From JBBWZH01 sp035544115 (GTDB taxonomy: Bacteria > Actinomycetota > Actinomycetes > Mycobacteriales > CADCTP01), in NCBI GenBank assembly GCA_963714145.1, contig OY970235.1, positions 3,906,001 to 3,970,000 on the forward strand: a DNA stretch of 64,000 nucleotides, in the 5' to 3' direction. The notes below the pieces were generated by a model. It was not told the origin of the DNA. It made no database searches and worked only from the letters and a program-made list of their open reading frames with translations. The position numbers and the translations under genes are program-made. Positions 44,275 to 52,750 of the stretch are shown here, piece after piece; the first letter of the stretch is position 1, and every line of letters begins with the position of its first letter.

Positions 44275-45417
44275 TCATGACTCGGTGGCCGGCGGGGCGA
44301 CCTGGTGGTCGCCCGGCCAGCCCCAACGCCAGCCGTAGGTGCCAGGCGCCGGATTGGTGTGCCGGATCCGGTCCTGGCCGGCGGTCAGCGTGGCCGGCGT
44401 GCCGCGGCTGGGCTGTCCGGACCGGGGGTGGCTCCAGGTGCGGGTCAGGTTGATCGGCTGGTGCGGGCAGTCGAACTGGATGCTCATCTCCAGCTCCCGG
44501 CAGGCCGCCGTGGGCAGGTGCCGGTGGAACTCGCGCTCGGGCAGCGGGACGGCCAGGTCGTTGCTGGCCGCGTTGGCGTACTCCAGCACGAAGCCGAACT
44601 CATGCGTCTCGCCGCGGCCGAGCGAGCGCCGCAGGTCGAAGCGCAACTCGACGGCGCGCAGCCGCGGCGCGTTCGGGTCGCCGTCCGGTGCCGCCTCATC
44701 CAGCTGCCGGTCCCGGGTGCAGCCGTGTACCGGGACGATCGTGGTCGGCGCCGCCGGCTCGTAGCAGCAGATGCACCAGTAGCTGCCGACGGACTCGCCC
44801 ACCGCGCAGGCGGTCAGCTCGAAGCTGCTGGACACCGGCCTGCGGTTGGGGCCGATCCGGTAATGCTCCTGCTGCGTGATGAGGACCACGTCCGCGCGGT
44901 CGACACCGAACTCGTCGGCGAGCCGGCCCTCGAGCCGGCTGCGGCGGCTCTCCAGCGGCGCGGCGGCGGGCGGCCGGCGGCGATGCCCCCGGCTGACGGC
45001 GCCCGCTCCCGTGTCCGCGCTGGACCTGCGGCTGCGTTCCAGGGCCGAGATCAACTGTGTCGGTGGGAGGCTCAGCGCCCGCTCCAGGGCGAGGATCTGG
45101 TCGCGGGTCGCCGCGGTGGGCCGCGGCGTGCTGTGGCCCTGCTGCCAGTGACTCAGCGTGCTCGGACTCAGGTAGTGACCGGCATCGCCGAGCCGGTCGC
45201 TGACGGCGCGTAGCGGCAGGCCGCTGCTGCCGATTCCCGCCCGCAGGCTGGTTGGAAAGGGGCCTTCGGCCAGGCTCGGTGCGACCCGGTCGGCGCGTTG
45301 CCGCCGGGCGGCGGACCGACAGGTGGCGCCGCAGAACAGGCGGGTACGGCCCGGTCGTTCAGGTGCCTGCAGTTCCTTGCCACAAAGGGCGCAGCCCCGT
45401 GGGCCGGATGACGACAT
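44275..45417 (-). CDS. Zinc-finger/HTH protein with unknown beta-rich C-terminus
   Basis: The 380-aa protein starts MSSSGPRGCALCGKEL, with a Cys4 cluster (CALC then CGATC) likely to bind zinc. An XRE-like HTH follows (about 65-125: LPLRAVSDRLGDAGHYLSPS, then LSHWQQGHSTPRP). After a Ser/Arg/Pro-rich linker there is a beta-rich domain (about 165-370) with WCICCYEP, HEFGFVLEYANA and QFDCPHQP; I do not recognise it. The gene precedes the sigma-SEFIR-M20 operon by 51 bases on the same strand and may regulate it. It has a long 5' intergenic region. Confidence 0.8.
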   Translation of the reverse strand: MSSSGPRGCALCGKELQAPERPGRTRLFCGATCRSAARRQRADRVAPSLAEGPFPTSLRAGIGSSGLPLRAVSDRLGDAGHYLSPSTLSHWQQGHSTPRPTAATRDQILALERALSLPPTQLISALERSRRSSADTGAGAVSRGHRRRPPAAAPLESRRSRLEGRLADEFGVDRADVVLITQQEHYRIGPNRRPVSSSFELTACAVGESVGSYWCICCYEPAAPTTIVPVHGCTRDRQLDEAAPDGDPNAPRLRAVELRFDLRRSLGRGETHEFGFVLEYANAASNDLAVPLPEREFHRHLPTAACRELEMSIQFDCPHQPINLTRTWSHPRSGQPSRGTPATLTAGQDRIRHTNPAPGTYGWRWGWPGDHQVAPPATES

Positions 45418-45733
45418 TCGATTGGCTCCTGCTGTGTTGAGCACGAATGGACGAGGTTGAACAGGGCCGGGCCAGAGCCCGGCCCGAACTCGGTTTCGCC
45501 AGCGCCACAAGGGTTTTCCGGCAGGCCGGCGGCACATTTCGTGCGCCTGCCCCGATCCCACCGGGTGGACGTCGGTCGCTGGGTGCATCACTCTTGGCAT
45601 ACTCGGGTAGCAGAACGCGGTTCGGTTGTTCGAGTGCGGTGAGCGGAGGCACCGCCGCTGGCTGCGGCCTCGCCTACGTCGCCACGGGGGCGCGGTGATG
45701 GGCCTCGGAACCTGAACCACCACGCCGCCACTG

Positions 45734-45769
45734 CGCCGTCGTCCCCGCTGACCGGCGGGGGCGACGGCG
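45734..45769. terminator. Terminator-like hairpin
   Basis: The arms cgccgtcgtccccgc and gcgggggcgacggcg form a 15-bp stem with one G-T pair and a 6-base loop. No well-supported gene ends next to it, so its client transcript is unknown; a non-coding RNA is possible. Confidence 0.6.
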
Positions 45770-46170
45770 TGCTGTGCCGGGTTCCACCACTGCGCGGCCG
45801 CCACGAGTTGGCTATCCGTGCGATGAGGAGCCGGCGTCCGGCGCCGACGGGACGATGAGGTGCCCGTCAACCGACTGCCGTGCCGTCCGCCCCATGCCCG
45901 CGTCCCGCCGCCGCCGCGCGGTCAAGACTTAACTGAGACGCACCGTGACCTCCTCGTGAACCGCCGGCCTACCAGACCTGGCGCGCTGATGATGCCGATT
46001 TACCGAACTCAGTGCACGGCACCAGAATCGTGCGCAATGCGCCCGCGCCGGTCGACCGGGTCAGGACGGCGATAGGGGCGCTCCCCGCGGTCGCAACGGC
46101 AACGCCCCGAGTGAGAACGCTCCCCTCGCTTCAACTGTGTGTCACGGCAACGAATTGACCGAATCCGTAT

Positions 46171-46205
46171 CTACAGTCAGTTAATTGTCATTCAACTGAC
46201 CGTAG
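46171..46205. promoter_or_regulatory. AT-rich dyad, operator-like
   Basis: The sequence ctacagtcagtt is followed, after an 11-base AT-rich spacer, by aactgaccgtag; the inner 6 bp and outer 4 bp are perfect complements. It is the most AT-rich patch of the gap. No promoter could be fixed to it. Confidence 0.35.
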
Positions 46206-46538
46206 TCGGAGCGTGCTGAACAACGTATCATCATTGCGATAAGCCTTAACCAGCCAGCGGCTACTGCCGGCTCGCGGGGGAGGGAGGCGTGACGATGCGG
46301 CATCATTCGTGGGAGTAGTTGAACGCCCCGCATGACAATCTGCCTACCGGGTGGGCACGGTGCGGCACTGGGCGTGCTGCGGCGTGACCCCACCGGGTGT
46401 GACGGGTGGCAGTCCGGCGGCGGGGACGTCGCCGCGGCGGCAGCCGGATCGATCCGGCTGCCGCCGGCACGGCCCACCGGCCAGCGGGGTCCGGCGACCA
46501 CGCCGGGTTCCGGCCGGCGCCCGCGTCGGCCGCGGCGG

Positions 46539-47012
46539 TCAGGGGCCGGTGTTCTCGGCGTACGCGATGTCGGTGAAGGCCCGGTCCAGGTAGCCGTCCA
46601 GGGCGGCGCCGCGGGCGGTGAGCAGGTCGGCGACCAGCAGCACGGCGTGCACCGCGAGCTCACCGGCCGGCGGTGGATCCGCGTCCTCCTCGGGCTGCAC
46701 GCCGAACGCGCCGAGCAGCAGCAGGCCCAGCACCATCGGGTCGACCGTCGGCCACCAGGGCCGCGCCCACCCGGCGCACCGCTCCAGCGCGACCTGCAGA
46801 TCGTCCCCGTCCAGCCCGTCCGGGTGCAGGTCCTCCAGCAGCGCCCGCACGACCGTGCCGAGCACCCGCCGCAGCTGGGCCGGGTCGAGCGCGCCGAGCC
46901 GGGCGCAGGCCGCGGCGAACCCGTCCGGCTCCGCGGCCCGCGCGGCCGCCACCGCCTCGACCGCGGCCGCCGCGATCGGCCGCGCCGGCCCCGGCTGCTG
47001 CCGCCATGACAT
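46539..47012 (-). CDS. Unknown helical protein
   Basis: The 157-aa product begins MSWRQQPGPARPIAAAAVEA and is almost wholly helical, with Ala/Leu-rich helices and the segment PWWPTVDPMVLGLLLLGAFG that may be buried or membrane-associated. The C-terminus is acidic (TDIAYAENTGP). No motif is recognised. A GTG one codon upstream could also start it. It lies between the 1.1-kb gap and the GH106-like gene, on the same strand as the latter. Confidence 0.7.
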   Translation of the reverse strand: MSWRQQPGPARPIAAAAVEAVAAARAAEPDGFAAACARLGALDPAQLRRVLGTVVRALLEDLHPDGLDGDDLQVALERCAGWARPWWPTVDPMVLGLLLLGAFGVQPEEDADPPPAGELAVHAVLLVADLLTARGAALDGYLDRAFTDIAYAENTGP

Positions 47013-47103
47013 CACCCCAGCCTAGAGACCCCCGCGCCATGGGTCGGGCTGGGCACCGCCGGGAAGCAGGCCCGGACGCTCCCGGAAAGCAGCCGGACGC
47101 CGG

Positions 47104-47136
47104 GCCGGGGGTAGGCCGGCGCGGCCCACCCCCGGC
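47104..47136 (-). terminator. Terminator downstream of the GH106-like gene
   Basis: The arms gccgggggt and acccccggc form a perfect 9-bp stem, and the loop holds a further ggcc/ggcc pairing. It lies 10 bases beyond the stop codon of the glycosidase gene. Confidence 0.65.
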
Positions 47137-47145
47137 GGCCGGGTC

Positions 47146-50100
47146 TCAGCTGGCGGCCGCCTGCAGTTCGATGACCCGGCTGTAGTGGTCGCGGGCGGCG
47201 AGGATGGTGGCCCGCACGGCCGTCGCGGTCACCGCCGGGAACGCCGCCGACATCGCACCCGCCGTATTGCCGCGGACCGTCCCGACGGTGCGCCAGCTCC
47301 CGTCCACCAGCAGTTCCAGGTCGGCGTCACCGATGCCCTCCTGCGCGGCCGGGTAGACGGCCGAGTCCAGCGTGACCAGGGTGACCCGGCCGATCGGGGC
47401 GGGCGCCGCGAACGTGACGGTCACCGAGTCCGGGAAGCCGTCGAAGGTGTTGTCGTTCCAGCCCTGGCCGTGGCCCCAGTCGGCGGAGCTGAGGATGCCG
47501 TCGTTCACGCTGGCCACCGGGTACCCGCCGATGGTGGACGAGGCGCTGGCCGTGCCGAACCGGGAGGCGATATCGACCTGCACCGGGACCGGGTAGCTGG
47601 CACCGCCCACCGTCAGCGTGATCGCGCCGGAGCCGGGGACGGTCGCGGTCGGCGGCGCGGTCACCGACAGCGTCGCCGTGCCGGTGCCGTTGCGGCCGAC
47701 CGCCGGCGCCCGCGGTGCGACCGTCGCGGTGAGCCCGGCCGTCGCGGCCACCCCCACCGGCACCGCCCCGGCCGCACCGCCGTAGCGGCGCACCGGGACC
47801 GGGACCCGCACCGTCTGGCCCGGGGCCACCCCCACCGCGGCGGGCGGCGTCAGCACGAGGACGCCGTCGTGCGGCGCCGGCGCCAGGCTGAACGGCACCC
47901 ACCGGGCCGGGGTCAGGGTCACCGGCCCGAGCAGGCCCGAGGCCTTCGCGATGCCCTTCTCGTTGGCCAGCGTGTTGGTCACCCGCACCGTGATCGTGTT
48001 CTGGCCCGGCACCAGCGCGCCGGTCACGTCGAGCTGGAAGGGCTGCCACAGCACCGGGGCGAAGGCGTGCCCGTTCACGGTCACCTGCGCGGCCGAGCCG
48101 ACGTCGCCGAGGTCGAGCGTCCAGCGCCGGTCGCGCAGCTCGGCGGCGGTGAGCTGGAAGCCGCGCCGGTAGCTGGCCGCGCCGGTGTACCCGGGGTCGG
48201 TCGCTGTCCAGGAACCCAGCGGCCCGGTCGTCGCGACCGCACCCGGCTTTTCCAGCTGCACGGTCCAGTCGCCACCGAGCGGCACCGGGTCCAGGCCGGT
48301 CTGCGCCGGCACGGTGCCGGCGTAGTACGCCGGGCCCGACTGCCCGACCAGCTGGCGCGCCGGCCCGCCGGTGACGAGCACCGTCCCGGTCAGCGCCGAG
48401 TGCCGCACCCGCACGTCCCGCACCGGCGCACCGCCCAGCACCAGGTGCGCCGCGTCGGCCCCGGCCGCGGAGCCCACCACCACGATCGCGGTCTCGTACG
48501 GCGCCAGCGTCAGCGGCATCGTCGTGCCGGCCGCCGTGACCTCGTACGCCGGCGCGGTCGAGGTCCCGCCGGTCCGCGGGTCCCACAGCTGCGGCCGGCC
48601 GGGCACCGGGAAGGTGGCGGTCGTGCGCACCGGGGCCGCCGACTCGTTGTTGAGCAGGAAGGCGGTGTCGCCGCCGGTCCGCACCCGCAGCACCCGGACG
48701 CCCGGCGCGGCCGGTGCCAGTTGCGCGGCCGCGGCGCCGGCGACCACGGGCGCCAGGTCGGCCGGCGTGCCGACCCGTACCGCGGACCCGCTGCCCAGCC
48801 GGGTCGTCGCGGCCGGGCCGGCGGCGAACAGCGTCCGGAGCGCGGCGGCGAGCGCGGCGTCGCGGCCGTTCGTCTCCTCGGCGGGCAGCGTGCCGACGGC
48901 CACCAGCGTCCCGCCGGACCGCACGAACGATGTCAACGTGGCGACGGTGGCCAGGCTGATCGTCGGCGTCCGCGGCAGCACGGCCAGCCGGTACCGCTGC
49001 GGTCCGACGGCCAGCGTGCCGGCCCGGACGGTGGCCCGGGCGCGCACCGCCCGGTCGCCGGCCAGCGCGGTGTCGGGCAGCAGGTCGAAGTCGACCTGGT
49101 GGTCCTCGAGCGCGTCGTTGGCCGCGGTGAGCTGGGCGTCGATGTCGGCGGCGGCCGGAGCGTCCTGCCAGGCCTGCGCCGCCTGCTCCGGAACGATCAG
49201 CGCGGTCGGCGCTTCGGCTTTCCCGGACGCGACGTAGTCGATCCGCCCGAGCCAGTCGTTGAGCGGGTTCGACTGGTTCCACCAGGGGTTGGCGCCTTCG
49301 AACTGGGTCGGGTAGACGACGTTGTCCGGGTCGGTCCAGAGCGCGTGCAGCACGTTCAGGTTGATCCCGCGGACGGCGAACGCGCCCAGCGTCGGCTGCA
49401 TGTACGGCGGGTCGGTGTCCCAGCCGTGCCCGCCGAAGCTCTCCAGCAGCACCCGGTCGGCGCCGTTCTGGTGCGCGGCGCTGGCGCCCCAGCGCGGCAG
49501 CATGGTGCGGCCGCCCGGCCGGTACTGGTCGAAGATGACGTCGGTGCCGGGCACCTGCGCCCACTGGTGGTCCTTGCTCATGTCACCGCTGCTCTTGAGC
49601 TGCTCGGCCGGGCCGTACTCGTCCCACAGCGGGTTGGAGATGTACTCGACGTGGTGCGCGGCCATCCACTCGCCCTGCACCCGGTAGAACGAGGCGGCGA
49701 ACAGGTCCGACACGGCCTGCCAGTAGGCGCCGCGGAGGACCCGACCGGTGCGGCCGAGATCGTCGAACGTGGCGGCCAGCGCCGGGCCCAGCGCCGCCCC
49801 GGCGGCCGCGAGCCGGGCCGGCAGCCCCGGCGACCAGTCCAACCCCTGCGAATGCGCGGACGCGGAGGCCAGGTACGGCTCGTCGTCCCAGAAGCCCTTC
49901 AGTACCGAGCCGAATGCCCACGGGAATCGGCGGTAGTACTCGCCGGGCACGTCGTCCATCATCTGCCGGGTCGCCTCGGGGTTCAGCAGGTCGAGGTAGC
50001 CGCCGTCGGTGTCGATGTAGTCCCGGGTGAAGGTGTCCAATGTCCAGGTGCCGGCGGGCGCCTGCCAAGTGCCGGCACCGGTGGCCGGCCCGGTCAGGTC

Positions 50101-51255
50101 GATGAGGGCCGCGGCGTCGGTGGAACCGGCCGGCCGGGCGGCGGCGGAGACCACCGAGTTCACCGGCGGCACGGCCAGGTCGACGAAGTCGGCCAGCCCG
50201 GCCGGCGAGTCGAAGCCCTGGCTGTACAGCGTCGAGCCGTCGGGCGCGGTCACGGTGAGGTCGTCGCGGGTGGACTGCTGCGTCGCCACGGCGCGGACGC
50301 CGACGGTGCCGGCCGGGTAGGTCGAGTCGGTGGTGACGGGCAGCACGGTGCCGTCGAGCTCGGGCGTGATCGTGTTCCCGGCCAGCACGACCCGCAGGGT
50401 GTGGCTCGCCGACGGGTCGTAGGCCGGCCCCGCGGGTGACGTGGTGAGCAGCGTGAACGCGCCGGCGACCTGCCGGTAGACGTCGACGCGACCGTCCACG
50501 CGGACGTCCACCAGGTACCCGTTCAACGGATCCCGGGCCCGCACGACGAACCCGGTGGCGCCGGCCCCGGGGCGGAACTGGCTGCTGACCGTGTAGTCGG
50601 TCCAGGCGGCCCCGGTCTTCAGCGTCGCCACCCCGTTCAGCCGCCCGGCGTCGACCACCAGCTGTCCACTCTGGACAGACAGGCCGGTGGGCGACGGGAC
50701 CAGGCTGACCGTGGTCGGGCCGGTCACCGTCGTCCGGGTACGGCTCACCCGCTGCTCGCGCAGCTCGGGATGCGGCGGCAGCGTCCGGCCGCCGAGCGTC
50801 CCGCCGTTGACGACCAGGTGCGCGCCCCGGCCGGACGAGAAGTAGTCGTCGTTGAACAGCCACAGCTTCATGCCGTGCCGCTGCGCCTCCCGCAGCGCGT
50901 GCCCGACCAGGTCGAACCAGCCCTCGGTGAAGAACGCCGGCCGCAGGTTGGGCGTGTCGAACGGGAAGATCACCGCCGTCCCGATGCCGCGGGCCCGCAG
51001 TTCCGCGAGCTGGCTGTCGATCAGGTCGGTGCTGACCGTGCCGTTCCAGAACCAGAGCATCGTCGGGCGCGAGTCGGTGCCCGGGTCGGCGAACACCGCC
51101 GGGTCCAGACCGCCGCCGGTACGGGTCGGAGCGTGCGACGGGCCTGGCGCGGCCGTGCCGGCGGGCGGGGCGGCGAGCGCCCCCGCCCACATCAGCACCG
51201 CGGCGAACAACGCCGTCAGTACCCGTCGATGGCTGCGACCGGTAAACCGCTGCAC
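47146..51255 (-). CDS. Secreted GH106-like glycoside hydrolase (alpha-L-rhamnosidase type)
   Basis: The 1369-aa enzyme starts at GTG 51255 (GAGGAG upstream) with a signal peptide ending GTAAPG. The segments MLWFWNGTVSTDLIDSQLAE, GIGTAVIFPFD and GMKLWLFNDDYFSSGR match GH106-type (alpha/beta)8 catalytic domains, which release rhamnose. A beta-sandwich of about 170 residues resembling 3-keto-disaccharide hydrolase/LamG domains is inserted near residues 150-340. The C-terminal third has a galactose-binding-like sandwich (VNGHAFAPVLWQPF), an Ig-like alpha-galactosidase-NEW3-type domain, and a last F5/8-type carbohydrate-binding domain (RVTLVTLDSAVYPA). It probably acts on plant pectin or rhamnosides outside the cell. 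Confidence 0.85.
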   Translation of the reverse strand: MQRFTGRSHRRVLTALFAAVLMWAGALAAPPAGTAAPGPSHAPTRTGGGLDPAVFADPGTDSRPTMLWFWNGTVSTDLIDSQLAELRARGIGTAVIFPFDTPNLRPAFFTEGWFDLVGHALREAQRHGMKLWLFNDDYFSSGRGAHLVVNGGTLGGRTLPPHPELREQRVSRTRTTVTGPTTVSLVPSPTGLSVQSGQLVVDAGRLNGVATLKTGAAWTDYTVSSQFRPGAGATGFVVRARDPLNGYLVDVRVDGRVDVYRQVAGAFTLLTTSPAGPAYDPSASHTLRVVLAGNTITPELDGTVLPVTTDSTYPAGTVGVRAVATQQSTRDDLTVTAPDGSTLYSQGFDSPAGLADFVDLAVPPVNSVVSAAARPAGSTDAAALIDLTGPATGAGTWQAPAGTWTLDTFTRDYIDTDGGYLDLLNPEATRQMMDDVPGEYYRRFPWAFGSVLKGFWDDEPYLASASAHSQGLDWSPGLPARLAAAGAALGPALAATFDDLGRTGRVLRGAYWQAVSDLFAASFYRVQGEWMAAHHVEYISNPLWDEYGPAEQLKSSGDMSKDHQWAQVPGTDVIFDQYRPGGRTMLPRWGASAAHQNGADRVLLESFGGHGWDTDPPYMQPTLGAFAVRGINLNVLHALWTDPDNVVYPTQFEGANPWWNQSNPLNDWLGRIDYVASGKAEAPTALIVPEQAAQAWQDAPAAADIDAQLTAANDALEDHQVDFDLLPDTALAGDRAVRARATVRAGTLAVGPQRYRLAVLPRTPTISLATVATLTSFVRSGGTLVAVGTLPAEETNGRDAALAAALRTLFAAGPAATTRLGSGSAVRVGTPADLAPVVAGAAAAQLAPAAPGVRVLRVRTGGDTAFLLNNESAAPVRTTATFPVPGRPQLWDPRTGGTSTAPAYEVTAAGTTMPLTLAPYETAIVVVGSAAGADAAHLVLGGAPVRDVRVRHSALTGTVLVTGGPARQLVGQSGPAYYAGTVPAQTGLDPVPLGGDWTVQLEKPGAVATTGPLGSWTATDPGYTGAASYRRGFQLTAAELRDRRWTLDLGDVGSAAQVTVNGHAFAPVLWQPFQLDVTGALVPGQNTITVRVTNTLANEKGIAKASGLLGPVTLTPARWVPFSLAPAPHDGVLVLTPPAAVGVAPGQTVRVPVPVRRYGGAAGAVPVGVAATAGLTATVAPRAPAVGRNGTGTATLSVTAPPTATVPGSGAITLTVGGASYPVPVQVDIASRFGTASASSTIGGYPVASVNDGILSSADWGHGQGWNDNTFDGFPDSVTVTFAAPAPIGRVTLVTLDSAVYPAAQEGIGDADLELLVDGSWRTVGTVRGNTAGAMSAAFPAVTATAVRATILAARDHYSRVIELQAAAS

Positions 51256-51474
51256 GAAAGGCTCCTCGCCCGACCACCCGGTGCGTCTGACCACACGGAC
51301 GCGGTAACCCGGCGCGGAGAACGTAGGCACCGCCATCGGCGCCGGACAAGGCGTAACAGGCACACTGACCGCATGTGGCCACCGGCCACCCGGCGCCGGC
51401 CCCTGGCCGGATATGTCACCACCGTGACAGTGGCCGCGCCGCACTATCCACAATGGATGGTGCGGGCGTGCCGG

Positions 51475-52701
51475 CTACCAGCGCACCGGCAGCGCGACCG
51501 GGCCGCGTACCACCAGGCCGGTCTTCCAGACCAGCTCGTCCGGGTCGACGGCGAGGGTGAGGCCGGGCAGCCGGTCCAGCAGGGCGGCGAGCGCGACCTG
51601 CAGCTCCATCCGGGCCAGCGACGCGCCGAGGCAGTGGTGGATGCCATGCCCGAACGCGAGGTGCGGGTTCGGTGATCGCGCGAGGTCGAGCCGGGCGGGG
51701 TCGGGGAAGACCGCCGGATCCTGGTTGGCCGCCTCGGCCGAGGCCAGCACGGGGGTGCCGGCCGGCACCACGCCGCCGCTGAGCGGCACGTCCTCGGTGG
51801 CCCACCGGGAGAGGATCGTGGCCGCGGTCAGCGGCGCGTACCGCAGCAGCTCCTCGACCGCGGTCGAGATCAGGTCGGACCGGGCGCGCAGCAGCTCCCA
51901 CTGCTCGGGTTGGGTCCGCAGCACGTACACGAAATTCGTGATCTCCGTGGCGGTGGTCTCGTAGCCGGCCGCGAGCAGCGTGATCGCCAGCTGGATCAGC
52001 TCGGCCTCGGAGAGCCGGTCATCCTCGTCGCGGGCGGTCACCAGCGCGCCGAGCAGGTCGTCGGCCGGCTCGGCGCGGCGGGCGGCGACCAGCCCGGCGA
52101 GGTAGCCGGCCAGCTCGCCCAGCGCCGCCGCCCGCTGGGCCGGGTCCAGCAACGTGGTCGACATGAACGCCCCGGCCCAGCCGCCGAACCGGTCCTGGTC
52201 CGGGTACGGCACGCCGAGCAGCTCGCAGATCAGCGTGCCCGGCAGCGGGACGGCGAACGACCCGACCAGGTCCGCCGGCGGGCCGGCTGCGATCATGCCG
52301 TCAAGCAGCCGGTTGGCGACATCCACCGCCCGTGGCCGCAGCCGCTCCACCCGGGCGACCGTGAACGCCTTGGCCACCAGCCGGCGCAGCCGGGTGTGCT
52401 CGGGCGGGTCGAGGTCCATGATCCCGCCGTCCACCTTGTCCGGGACCAGCCGCGGCTCGTCGTGCGCCGCCTTCGCCGCCCGGCTGAACCGCGGGTCGGC
52501 CCGCACGGTCCGCAGGTCCGCGTACCTGGTGACCAGCAGCGCGTCCTCGCCGTACGGCATCCGCACCGGGCACAGCGGCTCCAGCTCCCGCAGTTGCGCG
52601 TACGCCGGGTTCAGCGTCAACCGGTCCGGCGGCCCAAACGGATAGTCGCGCACATCGCACCCCACTGAGTCGAAACGTGCCGTCTGGGTAGCAGCCGGCA
52701 C
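51475..52701 (-). CDS. Cytochrome P450 (CYP105/107-like)
   Basis: The 408-aa P450 has the usual landmarks: MDLDPPEHTRLRRLVAKAFT in helix C, I-helix LLAAGYETTATE, ExxR as EELLR, and heme loop LAFGHGIHHCLGASLAR with the axial Cys. It fits the large actinomycete CYP105/107 type that oxidises drugs or natural products. The GTG at 52701 has no clear ribosome site, and a GTG at VGCDVRDYPF is an alternative start. No redox partner is adjacent; the flanking ABC importer is on the same strand, 50 bases upstream, so cotranscription is possible. Confidence 0.92.
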   Translation of the reverse strand: MPAATQTARFDSVGCDVRDYPFGPPDRLTLNPAYAQLRELEPLCPVRMPYGEDALLVTRYADLRTVRADPRFSRAAKAAHDEPRLVPDKVDGGIMDLDPPEHTRLRRLVAKAFTVARVERLRPRAVDVANRLLDGMIAAGPPADLVGSFAVPLPGTLICELLGVPYPDQDRFGGWAGAFMSTTLLDPAQRAAALGELAGYLAGLVAARRAEPADDLLGALVTARDEDDRLSEAELIQLAITLLAAGYETTATEITNFVYVLRTQPEQWELLRARSDLISTAVEELLRYAPLTAATILSRWATEDVPLSGGVVPAGTPVLASAEAANQDPAVFPDPARLDLARSPNPHLAFGHGIHHCLGASLARMELQVALAALLDRLPGLTLAVDPDELVWKTGLVVRGPVALPVRW

Positions 52702-52750
52702 GGTCGATCGTCAACGGGACGATCCGGCGAAGATTGTGCGGCGAGCCGGC

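Larger units (their letters stand above)
45418..46538. other. 1.1-kb gap with hairpin and dyad but no convincing gene
   Basis: This is the longest non-coding stretch. Frames that cross it lack G/C third-position bias. It holds the promoter side of the zinc-finger/HTH gene, the hairpin at 45734-45769 and an AT-rich dyad near 46171-46205. GC content falls clearly between 46130 and 46260. Confidence 0.5.

Noticed and set aside
45447..45698. 83-codon plus-strand frame ending 36 bases before a hairpin
   Set aside because: Only about two thirds of third positions are G or C, well below genes nearby, and the protein has no sensible features.
45860..46075. 71-codon plus-strand frame
   Set aside because: Low third-position GC and Arg/Pro-rich product; looks like chance.
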